Positions 24,801 through 38,000 of a stretch of DNA of 64,000 bases are shown here, piece by piece (position 1 is the first letter of the stretch; every line of letters starts with the position of its first letter). This stretch comes from Aptenodytes patagonicus (Eukaryota; Chordata; Aves; Sphenisciformes; Spheniscidae). Below the pieces are notes generated by a model. The model ran no database searches. It was not told the DNA's origin and worked only from the letters and a program-made list of their open reading frames with translations. Both the position numbers and the translations under genes were made by a program. The stretch is taken from assembly GCF_965638725.1 (NCBI RefSeq), contig NC_134950.1, positions 169,412,853 to 169,476,852 on the forward strand, in the 5' to 3' direction.

Positions 24801-27639
24801 GCAGAAGAACAGGACAAACACAGGGTGATACTTCCCCTGGCGTATGCCCAACTCCCAGCAACCCCCGGCTGGGATTTCTGATTGAGGAGATGTATCTTTG
24901 AGTGTAAAAACTCCTCATGCATTTTTCTTCGGTGAATTTTGTCTAGTTGCTTTTTAACTCAGGTAGATTTAAATACCCACAGCTCCCCACGGCAGAGATT
25001 TCTACTGTCAAATTATGTCCCATGAGAAGAAACACTTTTCTGTTGTTTTCAATGTGCTAATCACAATGGATTTCTCCTAGTTTTAATATTATGAGAAATG
25101 GTGGATACTTGTTCTATATTCACCTCTCAGCCCTATTGTCTCCCCAGGCCTGGCTGCCTCAAGGATTTCTTTTCCAGATCATGCCAGCTCGCACAAGTGA
25201 AAAAAGTAATTTCCTTGACATGACGTGTTTGATAAATGATGCTGAAAGGTGGACCTCACTTTTCTCTAGTTAAGCCAGACATTGTTACTGTTACTAACTT
25301 GATGTTATTTTTGCATTCACATGACTTGCAAGACATCTGCTTGATTATGTACAGCTTTGTGGCCTCCTTGGGTACGGCTGTTGTGTCTACAGGCAAACTG
25401 GCTCGGGCAGCCTACAGCAATGGCTAGGAGCTATTTTTATTTATCAGCATCACTGATGGATGTAATCAGGGTGAGGTAGAAACAGATCACTTGGACTGGA
25501 AGTTCTTTAGAACAGGGTCCACCACCTTGTTCTGTATTTGAGCACCAAGGATGGTCTTCAGCCGTGATGAGCACCAGAGACATTGTCACAAGACAAGGAG
25601 TATGATTATGATTGAGATTATCATAATAACAATGACACCTGGATGTCATTGTTTTCCTCAGATATTGAAACATCCTAATTAAAGGGGAGGAAAAAATAAT
25701 TCAACAAAGTTGCGCAGCCAGCCTTTCGGTTGTGTTTTATTCCATATGAACTTGGAGTGTCTGCTGCCTTTTAATGTGTAACCTTCCTCTTCCCCGCAGG
25801 AACAACATCTGCTGCTAAGGCGAGGTGGGTCGAGCAGTCCCTGCGAGCCTGTAACTGCAGCTGAGCAGCCAGGGAACTTATTCAGAGCTCTTGAGGACCA
25901 CTCAATTATCATTCATTAACAAGTCTAAAGGTTAGCTCCTTGCCAGCCCTCCATGTGCCAAACTCCTTCTCCCTGACTGCGATGCTTGGGGGATGGTGTT
26001 CCCACTCCATGGCTGAACCAGTAACAAGTGTGCTTATTGATTTAGCTGTTAATATCAGCCAAAGTCCTTCCCTTACCCACTTCAGGGCTATTTACCTGTC
26101 CTGCCCTCTCCACTTCACTGAGACACCCTACTGTCCCAAATGACACTGCGGAAAGCATGCCTGAGAGAAGTCTCCTGCAAAGTCCGGTCTGCTATTCCGG
26201 CCTGGGTCGGCAATGTGGAAGAAGAAAACATCTGTTAGGTGTTTGAAGGGGCTGTGTCTCATCACGGTCTACATGCAAAGGGACAAGTCTTTGTCAAAAA
26301 ACTCACCCAACTTCATTCACGTTGACTAGCCAAAGGCTACTGTGTAGTCTCTACTGTGAACTTGGGTCTAAAGAGTGGGTGGGACCCGAGTTACTTCTTT
26401 ATTTTTGAGAGCACTTGGAATTCAGGTGTACTGCTTGTGAGGGAGCAGCACGAGGAACAGGGAGGGAGCAGCAATTTCAGAGAAAGAATTTTTTCTCTGG
26501 AAAGCAGCCGTTTGTTGAAACCAGAATTCCAGTGACGTTGCTCAAGACTAGACTGGAGCTATCAGTCACTCAGAAAAGGCTGGTGACTCAGCCAGGATAT
26601 TGGCTGTAGGTTCAAGTCTCTGTCTGATAGGGAGGGGAGGCTTGCACTTGGATTTCCATATGCTGCCAGGTGTCCTTGGTGTGTGGCTGTTCTGGGATAC
26701 TTTTCTCACTGAAGCTATCCCATTTTGCATAAAGGCCTTGATATTCCCAGGATGAAAGACACTGCCTGCATAACCCAACAGCATTGATTAGGACAGAAAA
26801 AACAGGTTCAAGACTCTCCCTGGATGCCTGCATGAAAGAAATTCTCACTATAACAAGTTGGCACCCCACCACTACCACTACAGTTTCCCACACACACTGA
26901 TGCTGCAGAATTGAGGATGACCATAACCTCACATATCCCAGGAAAAAATATCATACAGCCACTTCATTTCTCAGAGCTTAGGTGCTTGGTGAGACATACT
27001 CAACACAGCCTTGCTGTACCTCCTCTTCGACAAAAGAGCAGGTGAAATACAGAGTGTTGGGATGTGCATGAACCAGGGAGAATGGAACAAGGTTCCAAAG
27101 GGTCAGGTCCAGAGCACAGATCTATACTAGATCACCGTTAAAGGCTATTTAACCTTGCTGTCCTTGCACGAAACCAACATGCAGAGAAACTGAGCTGACC
27201 TCACCTTAACACTACCACCAAGTTCATTAGTTAACACTTCACCTGTTGACACTCGCAGGCAAATCCCAGACCGGATTGTAGCCCTGTGGAATGCAAATCT
27301 GGCTATGTGCCTCCAAATGACTGTACGATGGGGAAAAAAAAATCCACACCTGCAAATAAAAGAGATCAGTAAGCAAATTCCAAAGCCAGGCTGGGTAGCA
27401 ATGGGATGGCAAAGCTTTCAAATTATATTGGCTCGCAGCTTTTTTCTTTATGGCCTGGTTAGCTGCTGGTCAGGAATTGCTTTCAGCTGGTTTTCAAGGC
27501 TTCAAAGGATGCTGTATTGGACTGATTGCTCAAGCGGGATTCAACTTGCAGATTAAGACATCTAAATTTAGGCAGCAATGTGTAGTGTGCTGCCCACATG
27601 TGCTCGGAGAGTCTAAGCTCCCACTACAACCAGTAGAGA
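21841..27639. other. Intergenic, no gene seen
   Basis: Unique DNA contains a weak ancient repeat tail near 22,133 and the 23.8-kb hairpin. At 25,670-25,925 there is an AT-rich unique stretch (AATAATTCAACAAAGTTGCGC, TTCATTAACAAGTCTAAAGG) that includes a splice-acceptor-like TTCCTCTTCCCCGCAGG near 25,785. No gene is supported. Confidence 0.5.
23799..23821. repeat. Short perfect inverted repeat
   Basis: CTTGCTAAG and CTTAGCAAG form nine perfect pairs around the loop GAAGG. Confidence 0.85.
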
Positions 27640-28075
27640 TCGAATTTTCAACGTGCTTGCCTAAACACAGGTGTCCGGTACCGTCTAGGGTATCTTAGTG
27701 TAATTCCTCTGGGTATCCCCCTGCCAATCCAGGATGACATGGATCTCCTAAAGGGTCTGTAGCATTATATGTGCCAAGCCCATATGATATTGCAGGTGCC
27801 CTAAGAGATCTAAGGCAGCATTCAGACCTTATGGTGAAACGAATCCCTCTCTAGACTTTACTAACAATAACAGGAACTTGAAAGTCAGACCTCAAATTCA
27901 GGCAAATTGGGCTCAATTCACTTGACTAAAGTGTCTAGTGCCTTTCGACATATCTTGGGGTATCTGAGACATCTTCCTGGAGCTGCCAGACATGACACAG
28001 ACCTGCAGGAGACCCGTGGCGGTTCTGGAACAGCACCTGGAGGACAGGCAGGATACTCCAGATCGAAATGCCTAG
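27640..28075. repeat. Unnamed dispersed repeat family, copy A
   Basis: TTGCCTAAACACAGGTGTCC at 27657 and ACTAAAGTGTCTAGTGCCTTT near 27924 both resemble a core also found at 32.37, 34.73 and 41.77 kb. The later part (CCTGCAGGAGACCCGTGG, then GAGGACAGGCAGGATACTCC) aligns with the 41.8-kb copy (CCTGCAGGAGACACAGAG, then AGGACAGGCTGGATACTTC) with similar spacing. I do not recognise the family. An old LTR or DNA element is possible. Confidence 0.55.
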
Positions 28076-29614
28076 AGGGCATTGATATGCCTTTTTGTGG
28101 TTCTGTGGGCACCTACATTTGTGTGTTTGAATCTGTGGGTTGAATCCCACTCCTTGTAATCAGTGAAGCCTGTGTGGCAAGTCTGCAAGTTTGTGGAGGC
28201 TTTGGATGCCTTGTTTACATGCAGATTTGTCTGACTATGGGTGGTTTATTTCCACCAGACTGGTGCACAAGGACTCTGGGGGCTCTCAGAAGCCTTGGGC
28301 TCACTCTGCATGTAGAGACCAATTTGCACAAGCTATGGATCTGGCACATCTCAGACTGGTTTGAGTTACTGTTTGTATGTGACTGGGATGCCTGTGCATG
28401 GAAAGCAGTCAGGAGAAGTGGTGTAGTGCTACCAGCAATGTGGCATGTGAACTTGGCCACCATTTTGCTTAGGAGCAGTCTACTCAGTACCGATTCTTTG
28501 CTGGGAACCAAACCTTCATCCAAGTTCAGTGCACTGTTTCTCGAGGAAATGTTAAGCTCTCAACTCTGATGATTACAAGGAAGCTAGATGCCTAATCACC
28601 TCTCTGCCTCAAGACCTATGTGCACATCAGTCCTTAAATTATGCTTGGGAATGAGGTTAGACCCTTGGCTCTGCGTATCAAATAGCTGCTACTTGGTAGT
28701 GGAACAGTTTTAGGTGACTTCGATGACGTAGGTTGTCATGAGCGAAGCCCATTGCCATGGCTAAATGTGACCATAGGCTGTGCTCCCTACTTGTAGAGAG
28801 GAAAAGGACTGTTCTGCAGAAGAGAGGACTTCTAAAGTTTCCCTAATAGTGAAAAGTCCAGGTCATGGGGCAGCAATAAGTTATCAACACCAGATTTTCT
28901 TCTTTAGTTCATAAAAGGGTCTGTAGGGGTTAATAGCATGTATAAGGTAAGAGCGACTGAGATGTCCGCTCATTTCTTAGTTTTTCCTATTTAAGCCAAA
29001 AAAAAAAAAAGGCTCTTGCTCAAACCTGGTGAAGCAGGCAACACAGCTTGACAAATAAGCTTATCTCAAGTGCTCTTTAATAAGAATGTTCATCATTTAT
29101 TTCTGGAAAATATGCTGAGTCCGGTATGCTGAAAGCTCTCCGTGGTGTTTGACCTGTGTCACTCAAAGCAAGGCGTGGGTGTGTGTTTGCGGGAGGGGAT
29201 ATTTTGTCTGGGACATCACAGTATGCTACTTGCCTCCCAGTCCCTTCTCACAGGAAAGGTGCTTTTTTTGTTTATAGATGTGCTCCATTTAGAATCTCTT
29301 GAAAAACAGATGTCTCTGGAAGGTGATTTATACCAGCTAAGGTCTATGTTTTAAATAAGTGGGATAAATCTCTGGATGTGCTCAAATCCCTCCATTGGCT
29401 ATAAAGAAATCATCAAGGATGGGCTTAGAGGAGATACCTGGTCTATGAGGGATAAAGCTGGGTGACTTGAATCTCTCCTAAGTGAATGGCGAACGCCACG
29501 AGAAGACCTGTGGGATCTGATCTGTTTCTGTTTGTGTGAGTGGGGTGGGAGGTGAACAGCCACAGAGCCCCTGCAAATGCTGCCCTGTCCGCCTGCAGCC
29601 TTCTCCTCTGCAGC

Positions 29615-29700
29615 GAACCCATCACGTCTGCAACCAACCCATCACCTCTGCAGTGAACCCATCACCTCTGCAGTGAGCCCGTCACCTCTGCAGCCAACAC
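29615..29700. repeat. 20-bp minisatellite, about four units
   Basis: The unit GAACCCATCACCTCTGCAGT repeats in tandem with a 20-base period, about four times with small changes (CACG for CACC, CAAC or GAGC for GAAC). A partial unit precedes it from about 29604. Confidence 0.9.
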
Positions 29701-29855
29701 AGCCAAACTGAAAGCCTCGAAGAGAAGCTGTGCTGCTCCCTATATCAAGTGAGCCCATTTCATGGGTATGCCTTTCCTCACTAAGGATGGAGGAATGGGA
29801 AAGGTTGTTGCAGTGTTTCTTTTGGGAGCAGATTTCTCTGTACACAGTCCATGCT

Positions 29856-29908
29856 AGCCATGGTAGGTGCGATGGAAGGCCAGCCATGGTAGGTTCCAAT
29901 GAAAGGAA
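29856..29908. repeat. 26-bp tandem pair
   Basis: AGCCATGGTAGGTGCGATGG at 29856 recurs at 29882 as AGCCATGGTAGGTTCCAATG, giving two 26-base units with a few substitutions. It lies 160 bases from the 29.6-kb minisatellite. Confidence 0.85.
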
Positions 29909-30619
29909 CAACATAGGTTCCCCCATCTTACCTGTCAGCAGTGTCTCCCCCTAATTGTATCCTGATGCTCAGTCCCTGCAATCTATGCACTTTTCCAGCA
30001 ATAATTACAGCCTTGGTGGCTGCATGGCTAAGCCCAGCAGGCTCCCGACCTAATGTACTAATAGAGGAAGAAAATGGCAGGAAACGGCAGAACCAACACA
30101 AAATTTCTTAGAGCCTTCCAGGGGCATTGTGCGAAGTGATGTCTTACCCCTGTTGGGCTTTTCTTGCTCTGGAGAAAGAGTATTTATAGCAGTCACAGGC
30201 CAAGGTGACAGTGGGTCACCACGTACCAGCTCTCAGCCATGAGTAGCCGTGTGGTTGGTCTCTGTCATCCCCACGTTTGAAGCAAGATGCATGTCTTTCG
30301 GCCACCTTTCTCCACATTGCAGCTGGGCTCTTGGAGGGAAACTGGGTCCCTGTCCTAGTGATGCTCAGCTGAGAAATGAGCTTATGGCAGTTTAAGTGTA
30401 CATGTTTTACTCACAATTGGGTTGTCGCCTACCACAGCAGCTGGGCATGGGTTAAATGGTGCCAGCTCAGGTGGCATCTCTTCTTCCAAAGCACACAGCT
30501 TCTGTCCTACAAGAGGAAGACGTATTTGTTGCCTACTTCTCCCCAGCTGTGTTTCGGCCCGTGATATGAAATACCATCCCATCAAAACTGTGGAACGGTG
30601 GGAAAAATATCCAAACACA

Positions 30620-30900
30620 GGTTAAAATTAATGCTTTTTTTTTTTTTTTTTTAATTTTCATTATAAAGTTAACACATCTATCAAACTTAACTGGTAACAA
30701 AAAACAGTTACAAGACATCGCTAGTGTGCTGTCAGTAGAAAATAGGGTAAAAGCCAATGAGGTCACAAGCACAACAGCAGAGCAACAACACTGTCCCGAT
30801 GAGTTATTTCCGCAAATATATACTCTTACTAATATATACATTTATTCATAAAATAAATAATCATAAAAAAATCATCAGACTTAACAAAATACTGAGGAAA
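30620..30900 (-). other. AT-rich segment resembling an mRNA 3' end
   Basis: Read on the minus strand, TGTGTTAACTTTATAATGAAAA leads into a run of 18 A (T18 at 30635-30652 on the plus strand). Upstream on that strand is TTATGAATAAATGTATATATT, with AATAAA. This could be a distal WNT3A poly(A) region 8 kb past the stop, the tail of an old retrocopy, or simply AT-rich DNA. Confidence 0.3.
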
Positions 30901-32199
30901 AAAGGTGACAATCCTACTTTGTACAATAGCTTTGGAATTTCAGGTTGTATCATACATGCAATCTGTACAAAGGGGTGCTCAGGTGGGGTGAGGGCAGGGG
31001 CAGGCTGGGGAAGGGTTACAGACAGTGATGTAGCTTTGAAGAAGGCGATGTAATCAGGCAGACAGTCTGTGGGAAGGGAAAGCAGTAGTGAAAAAACCCA
31101 CCCACAAGAAGATACTTGTCCTTGACTGCCGGACAAGCATGTTTTGTACCATGGGGGAATCCCCTGGGGTGCTACAGGGCTGTGTTTTATGTCTTCCACA
31201 CTGCTGGTGGGCTCGTCAGATAGTCCAAAGCTACAACAGGTCTTGTTCGGGCAGGTTTTGGCCTGGGAGTGACAGAAAGCGATGCCATAAAAGATAGATC
31301 GAGTGGGTCTCCACTGAGAGTAAGAGTCGTAAGGCTGAGCTGCAGTCAGTCAGGGACAGGGATGCAGTGGGGCAGCCAGGTCTGGAGGAACGCACACCAG
31401 TGGGAACCAGGGTTCCCAGTGGGGAGGATTTCATCACATACAGGAGGATTTTGGAGGTTTCGGGAGCCTGCCTTGGAAAGACTCAGGCCTCTTGTGCTTT
31501 CCAAATGGTAGCAGCGGGTAGCAAGTGCATGTTGGGAAGGAGCCCTGACAAGGTGGTGTAGCAGACGTGCCTTCAGGATTTTTGGTTTAGTGGAATGAGT
31601 GGTGAGAAATAAATAAATACTAATAAATAATAAGAAGAAACTTGGAAAAGAAAGGAAAATGAGGAAAGCATCTCCTCACACCTTCCCCACTCTCCACTTC
31701 CATGCAGGGCTGTCCAAGACCTCCCTTGGTCCACAGAACATATGTAAGAAAAGTAAGGCCTACAGAGACAGAGGAGGAGACCAAGTCATGTGGCCCTTGT
31801 GACTGTTGTGCTTCAGGAGCTTTCTCTATCTGGATGGTATTCACATAACAGCAGGATTTTGCCTGTAGATGACTTGGTCGGACTTGTCCATTTTCGTTAT
31901 GCGCTTACCAACAGGAAGAGCAGAGATGCTCCCTTGGGGTCAAACCCATTACATACCAGTCAGTAAAGTGGATTCAAACAATTATACTTACAGAATAGGT
32001 CCACCCTCTGCTTCCTTTGATACACTTGTAAGTCTGGCATCATGGAAATGATGCCTCCTGATTTATATCAATTTAAGTGAGAGCAGAACCGAGCTCATAC
32101 ACAGTTTTCGATCTTAACGACATGAGATTTAGGCATCTGGAGTAGGGTCCAGCTCATAGATTAAGACACACACTTGTAGATGTCCACAAGCACATGTCT

Positions 32200-32590
32200 A
32201 CATGTGAGTTAGACATCTAAACACCCATATCTGAAGGAGACCTAGTCAGCACAGTCAGTGGGGCCCAGAGAGTGGGTTCAGCTTGTCCTACAGTGGACAC
32301 TTGCATTTGGCCAGCTGAATTGTTCTCTAGCCTCCACTGCCTATTGACTAGGAGCTCAACTGAGTTGCTCACGCACAGGCATCTATTGTCATCTGACATG
32401 CCATCTGAGATGCCATCTGAGATGGTGTTTCTGAAGCATCTGCACGGAGCTGGCAGATACACCATGGGACTTCAGGGAAACTCACACTATTCCAGAGCAG
32501 TTGCTAGAAGCCAGTGGGGTACCCTGGAGCATCCCAAATGGCTCTAGACACCTATCTTCAATAATTCAGTTCAGCCCTAGATGTTATGTT
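32200..32590. repeat. Unnamed dispersed repeat family, copy B
   Basis: The core GCACAGGCATCTATTGTCATC near 32373, the following GAAGCATCTGCACGGAGCTGG, and flanking ACATCTAAACACCC match the layout of the 41.8-kb copy at moderate identity. It includes a 12-base tandem pair GCCATCTGAGAT at about 32399-32422. Confidence 0.5.
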
Positions 32591-32785
32591 TAGGCAAATG
32601 GAGCCCATCGCTGGGCTTGTATGGGAGTTTAAGCACCTAGCTCACATGTAGATACCTGCATTTAAGCATCTCACTTTGTATTCCGAATCCCACCCCAGGT
32701 GCCACTGCCTGGGAGTTAACTACTGGCCTCTTGTTTGTGCTTGAGAAAATTTCCCCCTCCAAGGTCAAGATGCACCAAAGCTACC

Positions 32786-32872
32786 TCTGGAAACTGCAGC
32801 AAAGTGGGAGCAGAATGACTTGCCGAAGTCCATGAAGACACTGGCAGTGTCAGGAATGAGGACTAAACACCT
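32786..32872 (-). mobile_element. MIR-like SINE relic
   Basis: In reverse orientation GGAAACTGCAGCAAAGTGGG, GAATGACTTGCCGAAGTCCA and ACTGGCAGTGTCAGGAATG match the MIR complement (GGAAACTGAGGC...ACTTGCCCAAGGTCACA...AGTGGCAGAG). Confidence 0.6.
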
Positions 32873-34714
32873 CTTTCTTGAAATGGAGGCCACAGGAGCC
32901 TCCATTTCCCACCAAACGGAAGCATCTGCACCCCGCAGCGGTTAACAGAGGCCCGAGGCAGGAGGGTCCTGTCCCCTTGCTGAGTAGTGATGAACTGCTT
33001 TTGTTGGAGCACGCAAGAGAGGGCAGGAAACATGAGCATGGGGGGCTAAGCCATGAAGAAAATTCAGCAAAAAGCAAGCCAGGTCCCACTGCTGCTGCCC
33101 AGTGAGAGAGGGGAAAGCTAGAAAAGAGATTCTCCTATACTAAGAAGTCCCTGTTATAACAGCCAAGATTTAGCTTGGAGGGAGGTAGAAAATAGGAGAC
33201 ATATATCTATAAAGAAGGGATAGGACCTCTTCCCACCCAGCCCACCTTCTCTCCCATCATCTAATGCTCTCTCTACAGCTTCTCATCCAAACAGCTGCCT
33301 GAGCACACGGCTGACAGATCTGAGTGAACATCCCACTCACTTGCTACGCCACTGATGGCAGAGCATTGCCTTCTCGGCAGCCTCAGCTCTGGAGCAGGTC
33401 CCTGAAAGCAGCCGGGAGTCATTTTCCTATGGGCAGCCTATTTAACCAGGTGCAATGGCTGACGTCTGCAGGGCAGCTTGATTTGATGCCTTTTCATGGC
33501 CCTGTTTTATCTTCCCAAAGCATATCGTTAAAGCATTAAGGGAAGCCTGGAGTAATTTCCATAGTGCAGAACCCAGGACTGGATTCACAACTCCTAGCTC
33601 CTGCAGAGTGCTCATGCTGTAACCCTGAATATCCCCAGGAACATCAAACCCCAGATTTTCAGCACTGAAACCTCTCCTTGAAGCTAAAAAAGTGACCCAA
33701 GTTCATGACGTTTATCCTGTATTTGAATTTAAGGATGTGGGCATGACAAGCTTATGAACACATATGACGAATGTATTATAATCCATGGACATCTCTGTGG
33801 CAATATATCTGAATGCACTGAAAACACGAAAAATATTTTAGGTTGAGTGGCAGAGGAAATTATTATCTGAGGTTTGCTAATACAGAAATCCTGCAATGTT
33901 CAGCTAAGACTACAGCACTTTGGTCTGCAGGGCTGATGTGGTTGGTGCTGACTCAGAGATTTCTGTACCATATTGTCTTTTGTGGTGTGGTTGTCCCTGC
34001 AGTCCCCTCCCAAGATTAAATCCTGACTACTTTAGTTCTGCACATGAAGCCCCTCGTAAGGAGTGGAAACAATTCTGGAGACTTCAAAATGCTTTGGAGA
34101 AGACGGTCAGTGCTGAGCGTGACACTTGGCCAGAAGAGATACATCAGGGGTCAAGTAATAGAAAATGTCATGCATTTCCCTCCCCATGTTTTTCTTTTCT
34201 CTGAGAAAGAGAAGCCCCCAAATTCTAAAACTAAACCAAAACAAGAAAAAAACTCCTAAACGTTCCATTTCTTTCATAGAAAGAAAAGAGATGAGGCCAA
34301 ATTCACCCCTCACAGGTAACTCCACTGTCTTTAACGAGGTTGGATGTGGAACTGATGGGGCCTGTCAAACCCATCTGTTCAGCTAAAGGAAAGGTTGGAT
34401 AGCAGCATGTAAGAGGATGGAATTATGTTCTTTTTTTATTTTTATTTTTTACATCTGTGTTACTTGGTTGGATATCTTCTCCCTTTTCCCTGGTACTGCT
34501 AGACACATCCCTGATACAAACCATCTGCCTGAGGACAAACCTCATCAGAGGTGAAGACTGAAGGGAAGGGCACCATGGATCATGGAGGTTGAGTTGGCCA
34601 GCTCCCATTTGTGGGAAATGAACGATCTTTTCCTTTTGACTATAGACTGGTGTATTACCCAGCTCAACCGAGGTGGAGGGGAAGTTTTGACAGAAAACCA
34701 TTTCCAGGCAAGGG

Positions 34715-34850
34715 CACAATTCAACTGTCTACACATAGGCATCTCGTGTCATTTTGGACGCCGTACAGTCTCTGACATACCTGCCCAGGTTTAAGACTTG
34801 TGGCAGTCCTATGTCATTGAAGCAACAGCTGGATCCCAATAGGATATTGT
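34715..34850. repeat. Unnamed dispersed repeat family, copy C
   Basis: TTCAACTGTCTACACATAGG followed by CATCTCGTGTCATTTTGGACG resembles the core of the other copies (consensus roughly AGGCATCTAGTGCCATTT). Similarity fades after about 34800. It sits just beside the CR1 copy at 34884. Confidence 0.5.
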
Positions 34851-34883
34851 AGGGCACCTAAAATGTCACCAGATGCTTATATT

Positions 34884-35000
34884 AGAATCATAGAATCATA
34901 GAATCATTGAGGTTGGAAAAGATCTCTAAGATCATCGAGTCCAACCGTCGACCCAACACCACCACCCACTAAACCATGTCCCTAAGTGCCTCATATTATT
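34884..35000 (-). mobile_element. CR1 LINE 3' end, short copy
   Basis: Three AGAATCATAG-type octamers begin at 34884. They are followed by TTGAGGTTGGAAAAGATCTC and the ATCGAGTCCAACC block, the 3' signature of a CR1 element on the minus strand. Only about 115 bases remain. The block sequence differs from the 21.5- and 49.4-kb copies (AAAAGATCTCTAAGATCATCGAG), indicating another CR1 subfamily. Confidence 0.88.
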
Positions 35001-38000
35001 CCCCTCCGTAAGGAAAACCCTACTATTTTCACAGAATGGGAGAACCTGAGGCAGAAGAATGCTCTGGGTTGTATTTAGACCATCTCCTAAATGAGGCCCA
35101 ATGTAGGCATGATGATGTACAGGGAGGGATGGCACCTCACTCATCATTGACTCAATCTTTCATACCAGTACAGTGGCAACCCTGACTTGAGACATCTAGT
35201 GTAGGCAGTGGAGTGGGATCTTAGTTTTCCAAAGACACTTCCTGAATTCATGTGTATTGGGGAGCGATGGCCCGAGTCCCTTCTCAAAAGCCATGGGGCC
35301 AGATGCAGGCCTAGCATGTGCACTCAGCATGCTCCCAGAGCCCTAGCAGGCTCTCTCTCTTCCCGTCTCACGGGTGGGCAGAGTCAGACCCAGGACTAGG
35401 ACCCTCAGATGCACTTGGGGTGATTAACAGAATTCACGCAGGCATTTTTCATTGACTTTAGTAGCAGCTGCTCAACCCCTTACATTATATCAACACGGTG
35501 GATGACTAATTACATAATAAAACCGAACAAATATGCATAGGCTTTGTTAAAAATCCCTTGAATGGGGTGGAAGTCCCCAACCACTGAGCGGTTTCAAGCC
35601 TGACCCCAGCTTTGAATGAAGGAGTACAACTTCCAGCCCATCTCAGCTGATGATCAGATTGTAGCTTCACCTCCTTGACTCATGGTGGACTTCACATCAT
35701 CAGACTGTACCCATCTAAGAGCTCATCATCTAGTATGAGCTCATCAGCTAAAGTCAGAGGAAAAAACAGAGGTACGCCCAGAGGGCAATTTACCAAACAT
35801 AGCTTAGATACCACCCTAGGCTATAATGAATCACCTTCTGGATTTGTTTGTTTCTTGCCATTGATCCAATTAGAAAACTAGATAGCTCAGACCAGATGAC
35901 ATGGCCAGATGAAATAAATTCCACTGCTGCAGTCAAAATCTGTTTGTTCACCTTAAGAGGCAATTGCTCAGCAAATGCTTAGTTTGTTTTTTTTTCCCCC
36001 CCCCATGCTTCCCAAAGAGCTTCACCTGCTAGCGATGTTGGGCTTGGTTCGGGTGCAAAAGCAGAAACAGTGGATGTTAGCATGCTGTGGATGGGCTGGG
36101 GTCAGAGTCCAGCTCCCGTGCACGGAAGCCAAATCCTTCGACCCATTTCTTCACTGGTATGGTATAAAAGAAGGAGTTTGAAACCACCTTGCTTAAAAAT
36201 ATTAGGGTAAAATTAGTTGTGGGTGTGACCCTGCTGAAGTCAATGGATTGACAGGGACCGTGACTTGCAATGATTTGCATCTTCTCTGTTGGGGCACCAT
36301 TCACTGACAGAAGTACCTGGTGGGACGTGTCTAACATCTTTCGTTGTGACTGCTAGCACTGCATCATATTGAGTAAATCAGACGTATCTTTCCTTGTCCC
36401 ATCTTTTCCAATTCATCAATGCCTTCCACCGCATATGTGGTTTTCTTCAGCGTTTGCTTTTTTGGCAGCTTGTGTTTGAATATTGGTTATTGTGGCAGTT
36501 TCCCCATGCAGCGGCTTCCTTCTCTATTTGCCATAATGATCAGATTTTCCTTTTCTCCCAGACTGTATTACAAAGATCAGTCACACATCCATTAATTGGT
36601 CCATCTTTCTCTCAGTTTTTAGTGACCTATTGCTTTCTACCAGTTGGTGTGTGGCCATCCGTTAGGTGCAATGTTTGCATGTAGAGATATGATTGATTGG
36701 TTTTCTCCCCATTTTTTTCTCTGTCTCTCTTGATCTCTTCCTCTCTCCTTCCCTCCCTTCTGTGTCTCTGCTCTCATTTCATTGCAGCTTTTTTTGCAGA
36801 GCATTGATAGAAGCGCCTCCATCAATAGGCAAAGCTTGCTTGTGCCCTTGGGCACAGCCCTGAGACAAACGGGTGATGCATAAACTGCACCAGCCTACGA
36901 ATAGTCCCAGGAGACGCCGTGACTCAGAGTCAACCCTCGGAGGCATCATTTCCTCCTCTTTTCTCTCTGATGGGATTAAGCTCTGTTCCCTGCCTCTTCT
37001 GCATACTCCCTCCTTTGGTTCCCGGGAATAAGATGACATGCAGAGGGAGAAGAGCACTCTGATTTCTCTACGTAGATGTCCAGGTGTGAACTAGCCAACA
37101 GCCATGCAAAGACTCTTGTGGGTCACTGGGAGTTAGATCATGCCCCATTTCCCTTCCTGGACTGAAGAGAAAGAAAAAATGCCAATCCATTGTTCTTTTC
37201 CTAAGATAGGAACCCAAAAGTATGGGCAAGGCGAAGAGGACACAGGACAAGTGCATCTGAGGCCAAACAGGCTACAACTCCATACTTGATTACCACTCAT
37301 TTACGCCAGTATCAACCAGGAATAACTCAAGCAGAGTTACAGTGCTGTAAATACCAAGGCGACGGGCTGAGATTCACGCCTGATACCCACGTGGCTGAAG
37401 GAAGCCCTGATGCCCACGGTGGAGGTGAGAGTTGTTTCCGTAAGCTGGCAATCCCGATCTGAAATCAGCAGTAGAGCAGCATGCAAAGACGGGGAGTCAG
37501 AGGTGAACGGCAGAGATGGGGCAGCGCTGCAAAGTTGGGATTTGGCTCTGTGTCCAAAATTGCCCAAAACTCTGGGCTGGTTCAGAGTCTGCGTTTTGTG
37601 CATTTTAATCTGTGCCACTTTTAGAGACGGGAATGGCTGTAGAAATTAGGTGTGGAACAAAATTTGGCTCGAGTCTGAAACTGTTCCAGCTTGGGGGTGG
37701 TGGTGGTGGTGGTGGGTTGGTTCACCGTCACGTAAATTATTGGGTGACAAGCAGTCCTTCAGAGTCATGTTCTTGACAGACTTGTGGTCTAAGGGTTTTG
37801 CTAAGTGCCCAGGGGGAAGCCTGCATGAAGTGCAGAGAGCGGATGGACTAAGTGCACTTTCCACTGTTGGTGACGGCGTTCTTTAACGAGGTGGGAGGGG
37901 TAAACACTTTCCCTTTCCTCCTCTACGGGAACAAGCTGGGATGATGAGGAGCTGGATGTTCTATGCCCAGCAGCAAGTGTCCAGCCCCAGGAGACTCGCT

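Larger units (their letters stand above)
28076..32199. other. Intergenic, no gene seen
   Basis: Besides the minisatellite, tandem pair and AT-rich segment listed separately, the stretch has an A13 run near 28,998 and an AATAAATAAATACTAATAAA run near 31,608. The rest is plain unique or very old repetitive DNA. Confidence 0.5.
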
